A DNA stretch of 64,000 bases, taken from positions 9,052,001-9,116,000 of the forward strand of contig NZ_CP151726.1 of NCBI RefSeq assembly GCF_038443385.1, given 5' to 3'. The stretch comes from Stieleria varia. GTDB taxonomy: Bacteria > Planctomycetota > Planctomycetia > Pirellulales > Pirellulaceae. Both the position numbers and the translations under genes were made by a program. The notes beneath the pieces were generated by a model. That model saw only the letters and a list, made by a program, of their open reading frames with translations. It made no database searches and was not told the DNA's origin. Each line of letters begins with the position of its first letter. The first letter of the stretch is position 1. This document shows positions 47,771 to 57,200 of the stretch, piece by piece.

Positions 47771-49853
47771 TAAGTATCAACAAGCTTGGAAAGCCGAGGC
47801 ATCGCAGGTTCAGGCCGTGTTTGATGTCGACGTGGTATCCCAGCAAGTTCAGCAAACGCACGACGCTTTCCGATCCATGATCTTTTGGCGAGATGTTCGA
47901 GAAGTCGGTACGTCTCTGGTGATGATCCCTCTCTGGTTCGTGATGGGCATCGGGATGTCATTGTCGTGGACATGGTATTTGACCGTGCCAGCATTGCTGT
48001 GGATCGCCGTTTTCATGCTGGTGGATCGGCGACGTCATCCTCAACGACCAAGTGGTCCCGGGGAACCCTTATTGTTCTACGTCAAGGAATCGCTGACTCA
48101 AGTGGAACATCAGATTTGGTTGTTGCGAAACGTTTTTTGGTGGTACCTGCTGCCGCCATCGATTTCAATCATGGCGTTTTTTGCGGATGTCGCTTGGCAA
48201 AGCAGCAGTGGTTGGTGGAATTTCGGACTCGTCATTGGTTTCGGAGGACTTTTTCTGTTCCTTCTCTATGGCTGGATCTATCGAATCAATCAACGGGCCG
48301 TCCGCGAGCAGCTTGAGCCGCGACGTACGGATCTCCTGCGACTCATTGCCTACTTGGAAGACGAAGACAGCACGGAAGATGCTGCCGAGATGATGGACGT
48401 TGTCTCCGCTTTGTCTGGCACCGATGGAAACGCCGGATTGAGTCCCAACTGGAACAGTTGGGCGGAGAACTGGAATCGCATCATTCCATCATGGCGTGAA
48501 GTGAACATCATCATCGTGCCTACGCTTGCGGGGGCGTACTTGGGGTATCGATATCCGCTCGATGATATGGGACCTGTTTTCTTTCAGTCCGTCGTCGCAG
48601 CGGTGATCCCATTCGAGATTGCCTTTTTCGGTCTCTGGTATCTTTCGCACCGTCGTCACAAAGACAAGCCTCTGTCCGGCAAGAGCAACCAGAGTCCCAA
48701 TGCTGCGGCGATTTTTACGATCATCATGATCCTGGTGATCTCGACTCTCGTCGTCGCTGCTGTCGTTGCATTCGTTCGTAACACACATTCCAGACGGGGC
48801 GCGGGTTTGGATGACATCAGTTCATTTGTCGATGACGACATCGAGCACACTGATGATTGGTTACAAAGGATGACGGATTCGTTCTACCCCAGTCTCAGTG
48901 CCGTCGTCGTTCGCGATGGCGAAATGGTCTATCAAGGTGCTTTCGGATTTGCCGACATCGAGTCACAGCGCCCAGCGACGTCGGAAACCCAGTACAACGT
49001 TGCATCCGTGACGAAGGTCTTCACGGCATCGTTGGCAGTGATGTTGCAGGAAAGAGGAATCGTCGATCTGGACATGCCCGCAGTGAACTACTTGCCCGAG
49101 CACGTTCAGCTAAGTACGACGCCTGAACTCGGGGCGACGATCACGCTGCGGCAACTTGCATCGCACACCTCAGGTTTGCCCAGAGGCGTTCCAGGTCAAG
49201 TCCAATCCGTTGAAGGCCGGTACGAGCTGGAGCCTCAGCGGCTTTACAATCTCCTACCAAACGTCAAGTTGTCTTCCCGTCCCGGTGTGAGCACGGAGTA
49301 TTCCAATCTCGGCTTTGGATTGTTGGCACACGTTCTGGAGAGTGCCGCAAAGAAGCCACTGGATCAGATGCTGCAGGAGATGCTCTGCATTCCGCTGAGA
49401 CTTGAGGATACCGCCATCGAGGGCAATGCAAAACTCACCCCAGCGACTCACTACGCACGAAAGCATCGCGGCGGCGGAGTGGAAACGCATTCGCTCAAAG
49501 AACGTTTAGCGGGTTCGGGTGGTTTGGTGACAACGACCGGTGACTTGGCAAAATTTCTGATGGCTCAAATGAAACCGGGTGTGCTGAGCGAAGAGTCGCT
49601 TGAACAGCTTCATACCGAAACAAGGCTTGGCAATGGATCGCCATCCGGGACAGCTCTCGGATGGACGGTGAGGTCAATCGATGGTCTTGGCCGCATCCTT
49701 GAAAAGAACGGCGGCCGGAGCAACTGCAGTGCGTGGATCGGATTTTCACCGGAACACGGAGTCGGCGTTGCGGTGATCACGAACTGCGGCGGGCCGTCCG
49801 TTGATCCCATCGGTCGCAAGTTGCTTGAGCGATCGATTCCGCTTTCGCCATGA
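47760..49853 (+). CDS. Membrane protein with C-terminal serine beta-lactamase-like domain (possible anti-sigma)
   Basis: A 697-residue protein. The N-terminal half has about seven helices (51-88, 125-175, 250-300, 316-340) around a charged middle region. The C-terminal half (about 372-697) is a class C beta-lactamase/D-Ala-D-Ala carboxypeptidase-like domain: SVTK at 416-419 (nucleophile Ser416, Lys419) and YSN at 514-516. The third motif is KNGG rather than HxG. It overlaps the ECF sigma gene by 11 bases, the place where anti-sigma factors usually are. Proposed: a membrane sensor or regulator fused to a penicillin-recognition fold. Confidence 0.85.
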   Translation: MSLDKYQQAWKAEASQVQAVFDVDVVSQQVQQTHDAFRSMIFWRDVREVGTSLVMIPLWFVMGIGMSLSWTWYLTVPALLWIAVFMLVDRRRHPQRPSGPGEPLLFYVKESLTQVEHQIWLLRNVFWWYLLPPSISIMAFFADVAWQSSSGWWNFGLVIGFGGLFLFLLYGWIYRINQRAVREQLEPRRTDLLRLIAYLEDEDSTEDAAEMMDVVSALSGTDGNAGLSPNWNSWAENWNRIIPSWREVNIIIVPTLAGAYLGYRYPLDDMGPVFFQSVVAAVIPFEIAFFGLWYLSHRRHKDKPLSGKSNQSPNAAAIFTIIMILVISTLVVAAVVAFVRNTHSRRGAGLDDISSFVDDDIEHTDDWLQRMTDSFYPSLSAVVVRDGEMVYQGAFGFADIESQRPATSETQYNVASVTKVFTASLAVMLQERGIVDLDMPAVNYLPEHVQLSTTPELGATITLRQLASHTSGLPRGVPGQVQSVEGRYELEPQRLYNLLPNVKLSSRPGVSTEYSNLGFGLLAHVLESAAKKPLDQMLQEMLCIPLRLEDTAIEGNAKLTPATHYARKHRGGGVETHSLKERLAGSGGLVTTTGDLAKFLMAQMKPGVLSEESLEQLHTETRLGNGSPSGTALGWTVRSIDGLGRILEKNGGRSNCSAWIGFSPEHGVGVAVITNCGGPSVDPIGRKLLERSIPLSP

Positions 49854-50040
49854 AAGCGGCTTCCTGGACCTCGTGCGTTCGCACCAGTGACGACTTTGAC
49901 TCAGGCATTCTGACTGGTATAAACATTCTGCCTCTATCAGCCGCTATCGCGTTCCGGCTGATGATACGAGCAAGTTTGATTTCGGAATACCGCAAGATTT
50001 AGAACTAAGAGTCCTGATCATTCAAGAGACATTGCCAACG

Positions 50041-50543
50041 ATGGGCACAATGAAGAAAAAGCGGCGAAAGAAGGCGAACAATGAGTGGGCCGAGTTTCAA
50101 TCACAGCATGAGCTGTCGGACGAAGTGATTCAGCTCGCAAGGCAGACGGGATATCCGCTCAAACGATTCCAGGGTTTACTCGTTTCGGACGGTCCTGACC
50201 ACGCTGCCACCAAGTCTCAGCGAATCCGAACACTTCACCAACAGTGGACAGAGAAACTTGCGAAACGCAAGGCGGACATCGACGCAGGATTGGTCGAGCC
50301 CAGGCAGAAGGCGAAGAAGACGAAGTACGATCCGCAGTGGGCGAAGGCCAAGCAGGTTTGCAGGTTGAATATGGATGACATTCGCAAAGCAAAGGAACTC
50401 GGCTTGGGTCCCCAAGCACTGATCAGGAACGTTCCAAGTCCCAGTCAGCAATGGAAAGCCCCGTCAAAGTCTGGATTCAGCAAATGTACGAGGAACGCAT
50501 TCTGGCACGCCACAAGTCGCAAAAGGGAGCCGACTCGGACTGA
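50041..50543 (+). pseudogene. Hypothetical protein gene with a frameshift
   Basis: The protein from the ATG at 50041 is basic and soluble, with LSDEVIQLARQTGYPLKRFQ and MDDIRKAKELGLGPQALIRN. The end has NVPSPSQQWKAP, and there the natural continuation, VKVWIQQMYEERILARHKS, lies in the +1 frame from about 50463 and stops at 50543. The unshifted frame gives an unlikely tail ending at 50547. The break is in the CCCCG run at 50459-50463, as expected for a one-base deletion or sequencing error. Function unknown; the WKAPVxxWIxxLY ending recurs in planctomycete hypotheticals. Confidence 0.65.
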
Positions 50544-50617
50544 ATAAATCAGGGCACGACCGGCGGTCCGCAAGAGTGCGAAACAAGCATCGCATCTCGG
50601 TCATAGGAAGAGCCCGC

Positions 50618-53134
50618 TCAGCGACGATGGCCTGACCACCGAACTTCACCATGTTTTATCCGTAGGGAATCGGCTTGAAGGACGCCTCCGTCATCCCACG
50701 AGACCATAACGTTGCCACGTAATTCTGCCTCAAATGAATTGAGGACGTCTTCGAGATGGTCTCCCAAGATGAATGAGAACTTGCCTTCCTCTGCACGGAC
50801 TTTGCCAAAATCTTTTCCATCTACGAGATGGAGATCGCGAAATCGAATCAAGATGCCAGTGCCCGACACAATGGACCTATTGCCCGTGTTAACCACATTG
50901 ACATCACCACTGATGTGCACAGCACAGCTCTCGTTGCCGATCACGACACCGCTCTGTTCATCGCGAGGTTTCCCGCTGTCTGCTTTTTGGGTGTCGCCTC
51001 CATCGGATTGCGAAGCAGATGCCTGGACGTTGTATTGATCTGCAAGTGGAGAGAGTTTTTGGCAGGTCAGCAACACCATGAGTTGCTTGGCGATCTGCTC
51101 ATCTCCCTCCCTGTTTTCGTGCACAAGTCCGCCGATCAAAACCGGTGTATCCAGTGAAGTCCTGACGTTCGTCTTGAGCCATTTTTTGGAAATGACCGGT
51201 ACATCGGATCGCACCGTTGATCCATCGGATGCTGTCGTCGTTGATCGGATGCGATCTCCCGTTTCTTCGGCTAGCTCCAATTCGAACTCCACTTCTAGGT
51301 CGCCGTCGCCTGTCAATTTCGGCAGGACCATCGACTTGAATCCGACGTCGACGGACTCCGCGATCACGTCCTCGCCGCCACCGGCTTTTTCCCATCTGAT
51401 CGGGATGGTTGATCCGATGTGGATGGAAGCTGCGCGTCCATTGTTCGTCACGATGGTGGGCCGTGATAAGACCGTTGCAATTCCTTGCTGCTCCAAATCG
51501 CCAGTCCACGCATCGATTCCGTCAGGACCGATGAGTGGTGACAAGACACGAAGACGTTGCAGTGTCCCTTCAACACCGGCATCACTTTGATCTGACGTTC
51601 CCAAGATTTTGACCGCAGCCTGCTCCAGGAGCTTGTCTTGTCGAACATCCAGAACCGTCAGCTTGATCAGCACTTGCTCGAATCCGAACTTGCGAAAGTG
51701 CTCAAGATTCTTGCGGATCGCATCGTGTGTTTCACGTTTTGCGTTCACAATCAATCGTCCATCGTTCAATACCCTTGTCGTCGTATTGTCGGTGGGCCGC
51801 GAAAGCGTCTTCGGGCTTGGCAAGGCCGGATTGACGAGAGGCTTTTGATCCGCCGGTTTGCCGTCGGATGGTTTCACTGATGAGGCTGGCAAGTAGTCCA
51901 GGAGCGTTTGCTCTGCCTGCTCGGCACTCAGACCATCCTGCATCAGCTTTTCGAGCAGATCGTTCACGACGTAGACGACCAACAGAGAGTCACCGTCAAT
52001 GTTCACAGGCGGGGATACCACCGCCGATTCCTTTTCGACGGTCGTGTCCCGTTTGACTGCTGGGGCCGAGTTCTGAGCCGTGACCATTCTGGCACCTGGC
52101 AGCAGACAGGCTGCTGACAACGCCATGACCAGCCAAACCCATTGAGGGTTACGCTTATAGCTTCCCGTTCCAAGTTTCATGATTCTCTCCATTCGAATCG
52201 CGGTGATGTCGATCGGCCGCACACCGGGCAACGCCGGAGCTGCCTGCAACCGATGTTTCTGCTCCAACACATCTAACAAGCTCCGTGCGTACACGGACGG
52301 CGCACAGCCAAGACTACTCACGGTTTCTTCATCGCAGCTTCGCTCGGCTTCATGATTCAACATGCGGCCTGAAAACCATACCAATGGATGAAACCACCAC
52401 AAACTCTTTGCAATCGACTGTAACAGTGACCACCAAAGATCACCGCGTCTGACATGGATCAACTCGTGGGCGATCAACGGTTCCAGCTCCGTCGCCGTCT
52501 TACCCTGTGTGACGACGGACGGAATCAAGATGGTCGGTCGCAGAATGCCCAACACGGCCGGGCCAATCGGTCCGTCCACGATCAGCAGTCGGACCTGACG
52601 ACGAATGTGCAATATTCCCACCAGCCGTTGCATGGCCAACTCGGCGGCTTCGTTGTGAACGACTGACAGCTTGCGAATGCGACGAATGAACCCTAGGTAG
52701 CGAGCGACGATGAAGCCAACTCCGACCAGCGATCCGGCAGCCCACAGATACCAGGGGATGGATCTCGCCAGAGGTTTCCAATCGGTCGCGGACTGGTTTG
52801 TCGGTGGAGCGTCGTGATGTGATGCCGGGTGACTCGATTCAATCAATTCCGCTTTCACCATGATCGGATCGAGACCGCCAGTTGGCTTTGCCTTGCCGCC
52901 TTCGATTGACGTCGCTCGCTCAGTCGATTGCCGGAACCAGCTAAACGGACTGGTGGGACTGCTGACGATCGGCGGCGTCACGCATTTGAGCAGTACCAAA
53001 GCCCAAATGGCATGCGCCAAATGCGGGCGGTTTCGGGCCAACAATCGCCAAACAATCCATGCGCAGACGGCGACGATGGAAACCTGAACCAGATGCGTGA
53101 TCAGGACGGTTTGAGTCGAATCCGGAAACATCAT
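50618..53134 (-). CDS. BlaR1-like M56 protein fused to a secretin-like domain
   Basis: An 838-residue protein. Residues 1-330 are an M56 peptidase of the BlaR1 type, with helices at about 12-33, 40-56 and 128-150, the zinc motif HELIH (223-227) and HEAERSCDEE (261-270). A further helix lies near 331-350. The rest is outside. Residues about 485-695 match the secretin (GspD) core: VLSRPTIVTNNGRAASIHIG, VGFKSMVLPKLTGDGDLEVE, PVISKKWLKTNVRTSLDTPV, LIGGLVHEN. The tail is beta-rich. The start overlaps the blaI stop by ATGA. The layout suggests a sensor protease whose exported domain resembles a secretin. Confidence 0.85.
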   Translation of the reverse strand: MMFPDSTQTVLITHLVQVSIVAVCAWIVWRLLARNRPHLAHAIWALVLLKCVTPPIVSSPTSPFSWFRQSTERATSIEGGKAKPTGGLDPIMVKAELIESSHPASHHDAPPTNQSATDWKPLARSIPWYLWAAGSLVGVGFIVARYLGFIRRIRKLSVVHNEAAELAMQRLVGILHIRRQVRLLIVDGPIGPAVLGILRPTILIPSVVTQGKTATELEPLIAHELIHVRRGDLWWSLLQSIAKSLWWFHPLVWFSGRMLNHEAERSCDEETVSSLGCAPSVYARSLLDVLEQKHRLQAAPALPGVRPIDITAIRMERIMKLGTGSYKRNPQWVWLVMALSAACLLPGARMVTAQNSAPAVKRDTTVEKESAVVSPPVNIDGDSLLVVYVVNDLLEKLMQDGLSAEQAEQTLLDYLPASSVKPSDGKPADQKPLVNPALPSPKTLSRPTDNTTTRVLNDGRLIVNAKRETHDAIRKNLEHFRKFGFEQVLIKLTVLDVRQDKLLEQAAVKILGTSDQSDAGVEGTLQRLRVLSPLIGPDGIDAWTGDLEQQGIATVLSRPTIVTNNGRAASIHIGSTIPIRWEKAGGGEDVIAESVDVGFKSMVLPKLTGDGDLEVEFELELAEETGDRIRSTTTASDGSTVRSDVPVISKKWLKTNVRTSLDTPVLIGGLVHENREGDEQIAKQLMVLLTCQKLSPLADQYNVQASASQSDGGDTQKADSGKPRDEQSGVVIGNESCAVHISGDVNVVNTGNRSIVSGTGILIRFRDLHLVDGKDFGKVRAEEGKFSFILGDHLEDVLNSFEAELRGNVMVSWDDGGVLQADSLRIKHGEVRWSGHRR

Positions 53135-53520
53135 TCTGGCTTCCCCTTCTGCTCCAGGCGTTCGATCAGCTCGCGCAGTTCTGCAATCTGTGCTTCATCG
53201 ATCCCGCGGTCTTCGATCAAGTGTTTGACCAGCGGCATCGTTTCCCCGCCGAACAAACGATCGACAAAATCATTGACCGTTTGCCGGATCACCGTGCTCT
53301 GTTTTGCGCGAGCGGCGTAGATACGGATACGTCCTTCCTTAGTCGAAGTCGCATAACCTTTGGTTTCCAGTCGGCGCAGATAGGTTTGCACCGTCGAGAA
53401 ATCGATCTCACGTGTTCGAGAGAGCAATTGGTGGATGTCACGTACACCCGCGGGACCGATCTCCCACAGTGCATAAACGACTTCTTGCTCGCCCTTGGAA
53501 AGCGGTGACCGCTGCGTCAT
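53131..53520 (-). CDS. blaI: BlaI/MecI-family repressor
   Basis: A 129-residue winged-helix repressor: LSKGEQEVVYALWEIGPAGVRDI and STVQTYLRRLETKGYATSTKEGR, matching BlaI/MecI/CopY. Its gene overlaps the M56-secretin gene by 4 bases (ATGA), so they are coupled. Upstream lie two perfect palindromes with the TACA(n)TGTA core expected for BlaI-type proteins. By analogy the M56 protein would cleave BlaI, or cause it to be cleaved. Confidence 0.93.
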   Translation of the reverse strand: MTQRSPLSKGEQEVVYALWEIGPAGVRDIHQLLSRTREIDFSTVQTYLRRLETKGYATSTKEGRIRIYAARAKQSTVIRQTVNDFVDRLFGGETMPLVKHLIEDRGIDEAQIAELRELIERLEQKGKPE

Positions 53521-53542
53521 GAAGATCTCCTAGTGCCAATCA

Positions 53543-53585
53543 CGTACAAATGTACGTTCGGTATCTTATGCGTACAAGTGTACGC
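53543..53585. promoter_or_regulatory. Two BlaI-type operators upstream of blaI
   Basis: CGTACAAATGTACG (53543-53556) and GCGTACAAGTGTACGC (53570-53585) are palindromic and share the TACA-n2-TGTA core of BlaI-class boxes. They begin 23 bases before the blaI start (53520), where a repressor would block the promoter. Confidence 0.85.
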
Positions 53586-53617
53586 GAGGCAAGGGCAATG
53601 CAGGAATTATCACTAGG

Positions 53618-53768
53618 GGTCTGGGACAACTTATCTTTAGAGTAGTGGATCTTGTTAAAGATCCTGTCGCTTATCTTTCGGGTAGTGGATCTTGTTAAAG
53701 ATCCTGTAGCGGTGGGATCTTCGGCAAGATCCACTACGGCAAACCCTAACTTCTAGCTGTCCCAGACC
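53618..53768 (-). mobile_element. Short TIR-bounded repeat (MITE-like), copy 2
   Basis: A 151-bp element with the same 11-bp terminal inverted repeats (GGTCTGGGACA/TGTCCCAGACC) as 17665-17775, in opposite orientation. It is about 40 bp longer because an inner segment containing GTAGTGGATCTTGTTAAAGA is duplicated. It lies between the two divergent BlaI modules. Confidence 0.85.
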
Positions 53769-53778
53769 ACCAGGTCGG

Positions 53779-53850
53779 TATTTCTAGTTTCTTAGATAAA
53801 CAGGTTGACGCCTGTCCGTTGAGGCGATAAACTCTAGTTATCTAGAAATA
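53779..53850 (+). promoter_or_regulatory. Promoter and inverted-repeat operator for second blaI-like gene
   Basis: TATTTCTAG (53779-53787) and CTAGAAATA (53842-53850) are inverted repeats. Between them, TTGACG (53805-53810) is 17 bases from TAAACT (53828-53833), a plausible sigma-70 promoter. It ends about 20 bases before the gene start at 53871. The sequence differs from the TACA-type boxes of the other module, so the two repressors may have different targets. Confidence 0.6.
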
Positions 53851-53870
53851 AGGCTGGGGAGGTTTGGTGT

Positions 53871-54272
53871 ATGGCGAGACCCAATTCGGAGCATCCGACG
53901 GAACTGGAGCTTCAAATCCTGAAAGTGCTTTGGGACGAGGAGCCGATGACGGTTCGCGCGGTGCGTGATGCGTTGGCGGCGGGCGGGCGTGATTTGGCGC
54001 ACACGACCGTGATCACCATGCTGAGCACGATGGTCGACAAAGGACAGATCGAAAAGCTGGAGCCGATCCAAGGGAAAGCGTTTCGTTTTTCGCCGCTGCA
54101 CCAGCGAGAGGATGTTTCGCGAGGCATGCTCGGAGATATCGTCGATCGCGTCTTTGATGGATCTGCTGAAGCGGTGATGCTGAGCCTGTTCGACGTTGCG
54201 GATCTTGATGAAGTCGAACTGGCAAATCTTCGCAAACTGTTGAACAAGAAAATGAAGGAGGGCAAGTCATGA
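53871..54272 (+). CDS. BlaI/MecI/CopY-family repressor
   Basis: A 133-residue winged-helix repressor: PTELELQILKVLWDEEPMTV, TTVITMLSTMVDKGQIEK, and a helical dimerisation tail. Similar to, but clearly different from, the blaI product at 53131. Its last bases overlap the next gene by ATGA, so it is coupled to the M56-WD40-LRR protein and should be its regulatory target. Confidence 0.9.
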   Translation: MARPNSEHPTELELQILKVLWDEEPMTVRAVRDALAAGGRDLAHTTVITMLSTMVDKGQIEKLEPIQGKAFRFSPLHQREDVSRGMLGDIVDRVFDGSAEAVMLSLFDVADLDEVELANLRKLLNKKMKEGKS

Positions 54273-57200
54273 GTCTGCCTCATTTGGACTGGTTCGAACT
54301 GTCGCTGCAAGTGGTGATCACGCAGGGTCACTTTCTATGGCAAGCCTGCGTTGTCGCCTTGATTCTGCTGGTTGCAAAACACGTAGGCGAGTCTCTCCGA
54401 GACTCGCAAAACCGGCGGCAGTGTCGCTCTGACGATTCCTCGCAATCGAATCTCCGTGATGACCAACGTCGTGCCCGCACTCGATACATACTCGCCTGCT
54501 GCGCGTTCTTCACGCTTCCTCTCTGCGTGGTGATCACATTTGCCTGGGTTCATCAATCGCGGGGATCCTTCATTTTGGATCCCGTGGCTGCCGTCGAGTT
54601 CCAGACAGTTCCGTCAGCGGGCGGTATCGAAACAAATCCAGTGCCGGCAAGCATCCGTCTGCCGGACTTGCCACCCGAGCAGAGTCTGTCAGAAACGCAG
54701 CGGCAGGTTTCTGAACCTGTCGATGTAACCGTAACGGTGACACCCGCGATCTCGTGGATACAGCGACTACAACCATATGCGCCGTACCTGTTGATCGCTT
54801 ACACGACCGGTGTTGCGATGATGCTATTGCGATTTTCGTTGTCGGTAGTGGGTAGCTCACGACTGAGTCAGGCAGTTGATCCGATCACAGATTCGATGGT
54901 GCTCAGTATCATTGCGGAGGCATCAAGACGAATCGGTTTGAAACGTGTTCCCCTGGTTGCCGTCTGTCAACGTGTGACCGTTCCCGTGGTTGTTGGCGTG
55001 GTGAAACCGGCGATCCTGCTGCCGGCGACACTTCTGTATGGGCTTGAGCCAAGCCAGCTCGCCGCCATCATCCGTCATGAAATGGCGCATGTCCGACGCT
55101 ACGATTTGTTGGTCAATCTGTTGCAACGGATCATCGAAGCAGTGCTGTTCTTTCATCCGGCCACATGGTGGATCAGTCGAGTCGTTCGTATCGAGCGTGA
55201 GAATTGCTGTGACGACATGGCGGCGGCAAGTTGCGGACATATCGAGTACGCCGGAGCCCTTTTGAGAATGGCTGAGCATTGTGCCTCACTACGTGGCATG
55301 AAAATCACTCCACACTTGCAAGCACTCGCAGCCGATGGCGGCAGCAGCGGCAGCACTTCGCAATTGGGGTATCGCATCAAACGTTTGCTGGGGGAGGAAC
55401 ATACGCCGAAAGTTTCTATGACTCGTCGTGCGCTGGCCAGGATTGCTTTTGCAGGAGTTGCGATTGCTGCCATTACCGGAGGGCTCTCCATGATCGCGGT
55501 CGCTCAGACAGGCATTGCCGTCAGCAACTTTGTCGTCACTGGCAATGTCTACAAGCGAGAGGCAACCGACGAAAGGGTCGAATCAGCGATCGCTGCCACT
55601 ACCCAAGAGACATTCCGATTGCCAGAGCATCGCAGCGTCAACGGTGTGGAATTTGACGCGGACGGTCAAGAACTGGTGAGTCTAGCATGGGAGGCGGCAT
55701 CGAAACACGAAGGGCTGCGTGTGACTGTTCGGACTTGGAGTCTTGTCAATCGTGCGCTGTCACGGGAAGTCGAATTGGAATGGCAGGCAGGTTGGAGTCG
55801 GTTTGCCAGTAGCTTGCTGCTTTCCGAGGATACACGCCGTGTGGTGGGTTTGATCGATGGTCAGATCTGCTTGTGGGACTCCGATACTGGCAAAATCGTC
55901 AAACGCCACGATCTTCCCGAGGACATCAAGAACGATCAACGATACAGCGTCACGCTGTCGCATTTGGTCGGCACTCCCGATTTATCTCGCATCGCACTGG
56001 GTAGGTCGGTGTCCTTAGGCGGTGTGATGCCGAGTGCTCATGCCATTGTGATGGACACGACGAGTGGACGCGTGATTCAAAAGGTGTTGATGCAGCATCG
56101 GGTTCATGTGCAGAGTCTCGCTCTATCACACGATGGCCGGCGTTTGGCGACAGTTGGATCGCAGCACGGTACCAGTATCTGGGACGTGGAGAGCGGAGCG
56201 CTCTTGCTGGATTTCAAGAATGCGAATCCGAATCGAAAGCACCCTGATCCGGAGGTGAGACAAGATACGCTCCAGTTGGTCTCGGGTGTCGGCTTTTCAC
56301 CCGACGGCGAGACGTTTGCGGTCTGCGACATGTTGGGAATCAAGCTGATCGCAACCAAGACGGGAAAGGTTCTGCAAGTCATCGATGCACCCTGGCGATA
56401 CCACGACGGCCCAGAGTTCGTGTTCTCCTCCGACGGCCAATTGTTTTCACTGCTGGGCACGCATCCCAAACATGGTGAGCCACGTACGGTCTCCGTTTGG
56501 TCAACACGATCAGGTGAGCGATTGTTGACTTGTCCCATACAAGGTCAGGCGGCGGCGTATTCCGCCGACGGCGAGTGGTTTGCCGCAGGGAAATCAGATG
56601 CGAAGGAAGCTTTGGCTGTTTGGCAGCTCCACGCACCCGAACCGAAAGTGCCTGATGTGGATCCCGATAGCGATGCCGACAAGAGCAACAATCAGGGCGA
56701 CGCACGCAAGCGGCAGTTCAAACTGGTCAATGGCGAAAACGAAACGCCGCTCCAAGGCATGGACTGCACGGCAACCATCTTTCGAGAGGGATCGCCAAAT
56801 AGAAACCGGCAGTTCATGAGTAACGAGGAAGGGCTTGTCGAAGTCGAAGTCGCTCAAGGTGAAGGGGCGTGGATTGCTCAAGTGCCCAACGGTTGGTTTA
56901 CATCGGCTCCTTCGGTGACCGTGATTGAACTTGATGAGAGCGGCACGCCGAAGCATGAGCAGACGGCGGTGAACAACCAAGAGCCGACGGTCGTCAAGCT
57001 TTGGCAAGGAACGGATGTTGATGGCCGGTTGCTGTGGCCAGATAAAACTCCGGCTGCTGGTGTGAAGCTGACTGCGGGTGTGTACATCAACAACCAGTCG
57101 TGGAAAAAGAAGCTTGGAATGGATTTGAATTCCTATTCGCTCGACCATGGGGACTGGCCGAATTGGAGCCGAACGGTTGTCACCGATGAAGCTGGAGAAT

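Noticed and set aside
47760-49853. Simple beta-lactamase resistance gene
   Set aside because: The SVTK and YSN motifs are there, but the protein has seven helices, overlaps an ECF sigma gene and lacks the usual third HxG motif; a sensor or regulator is more likely.
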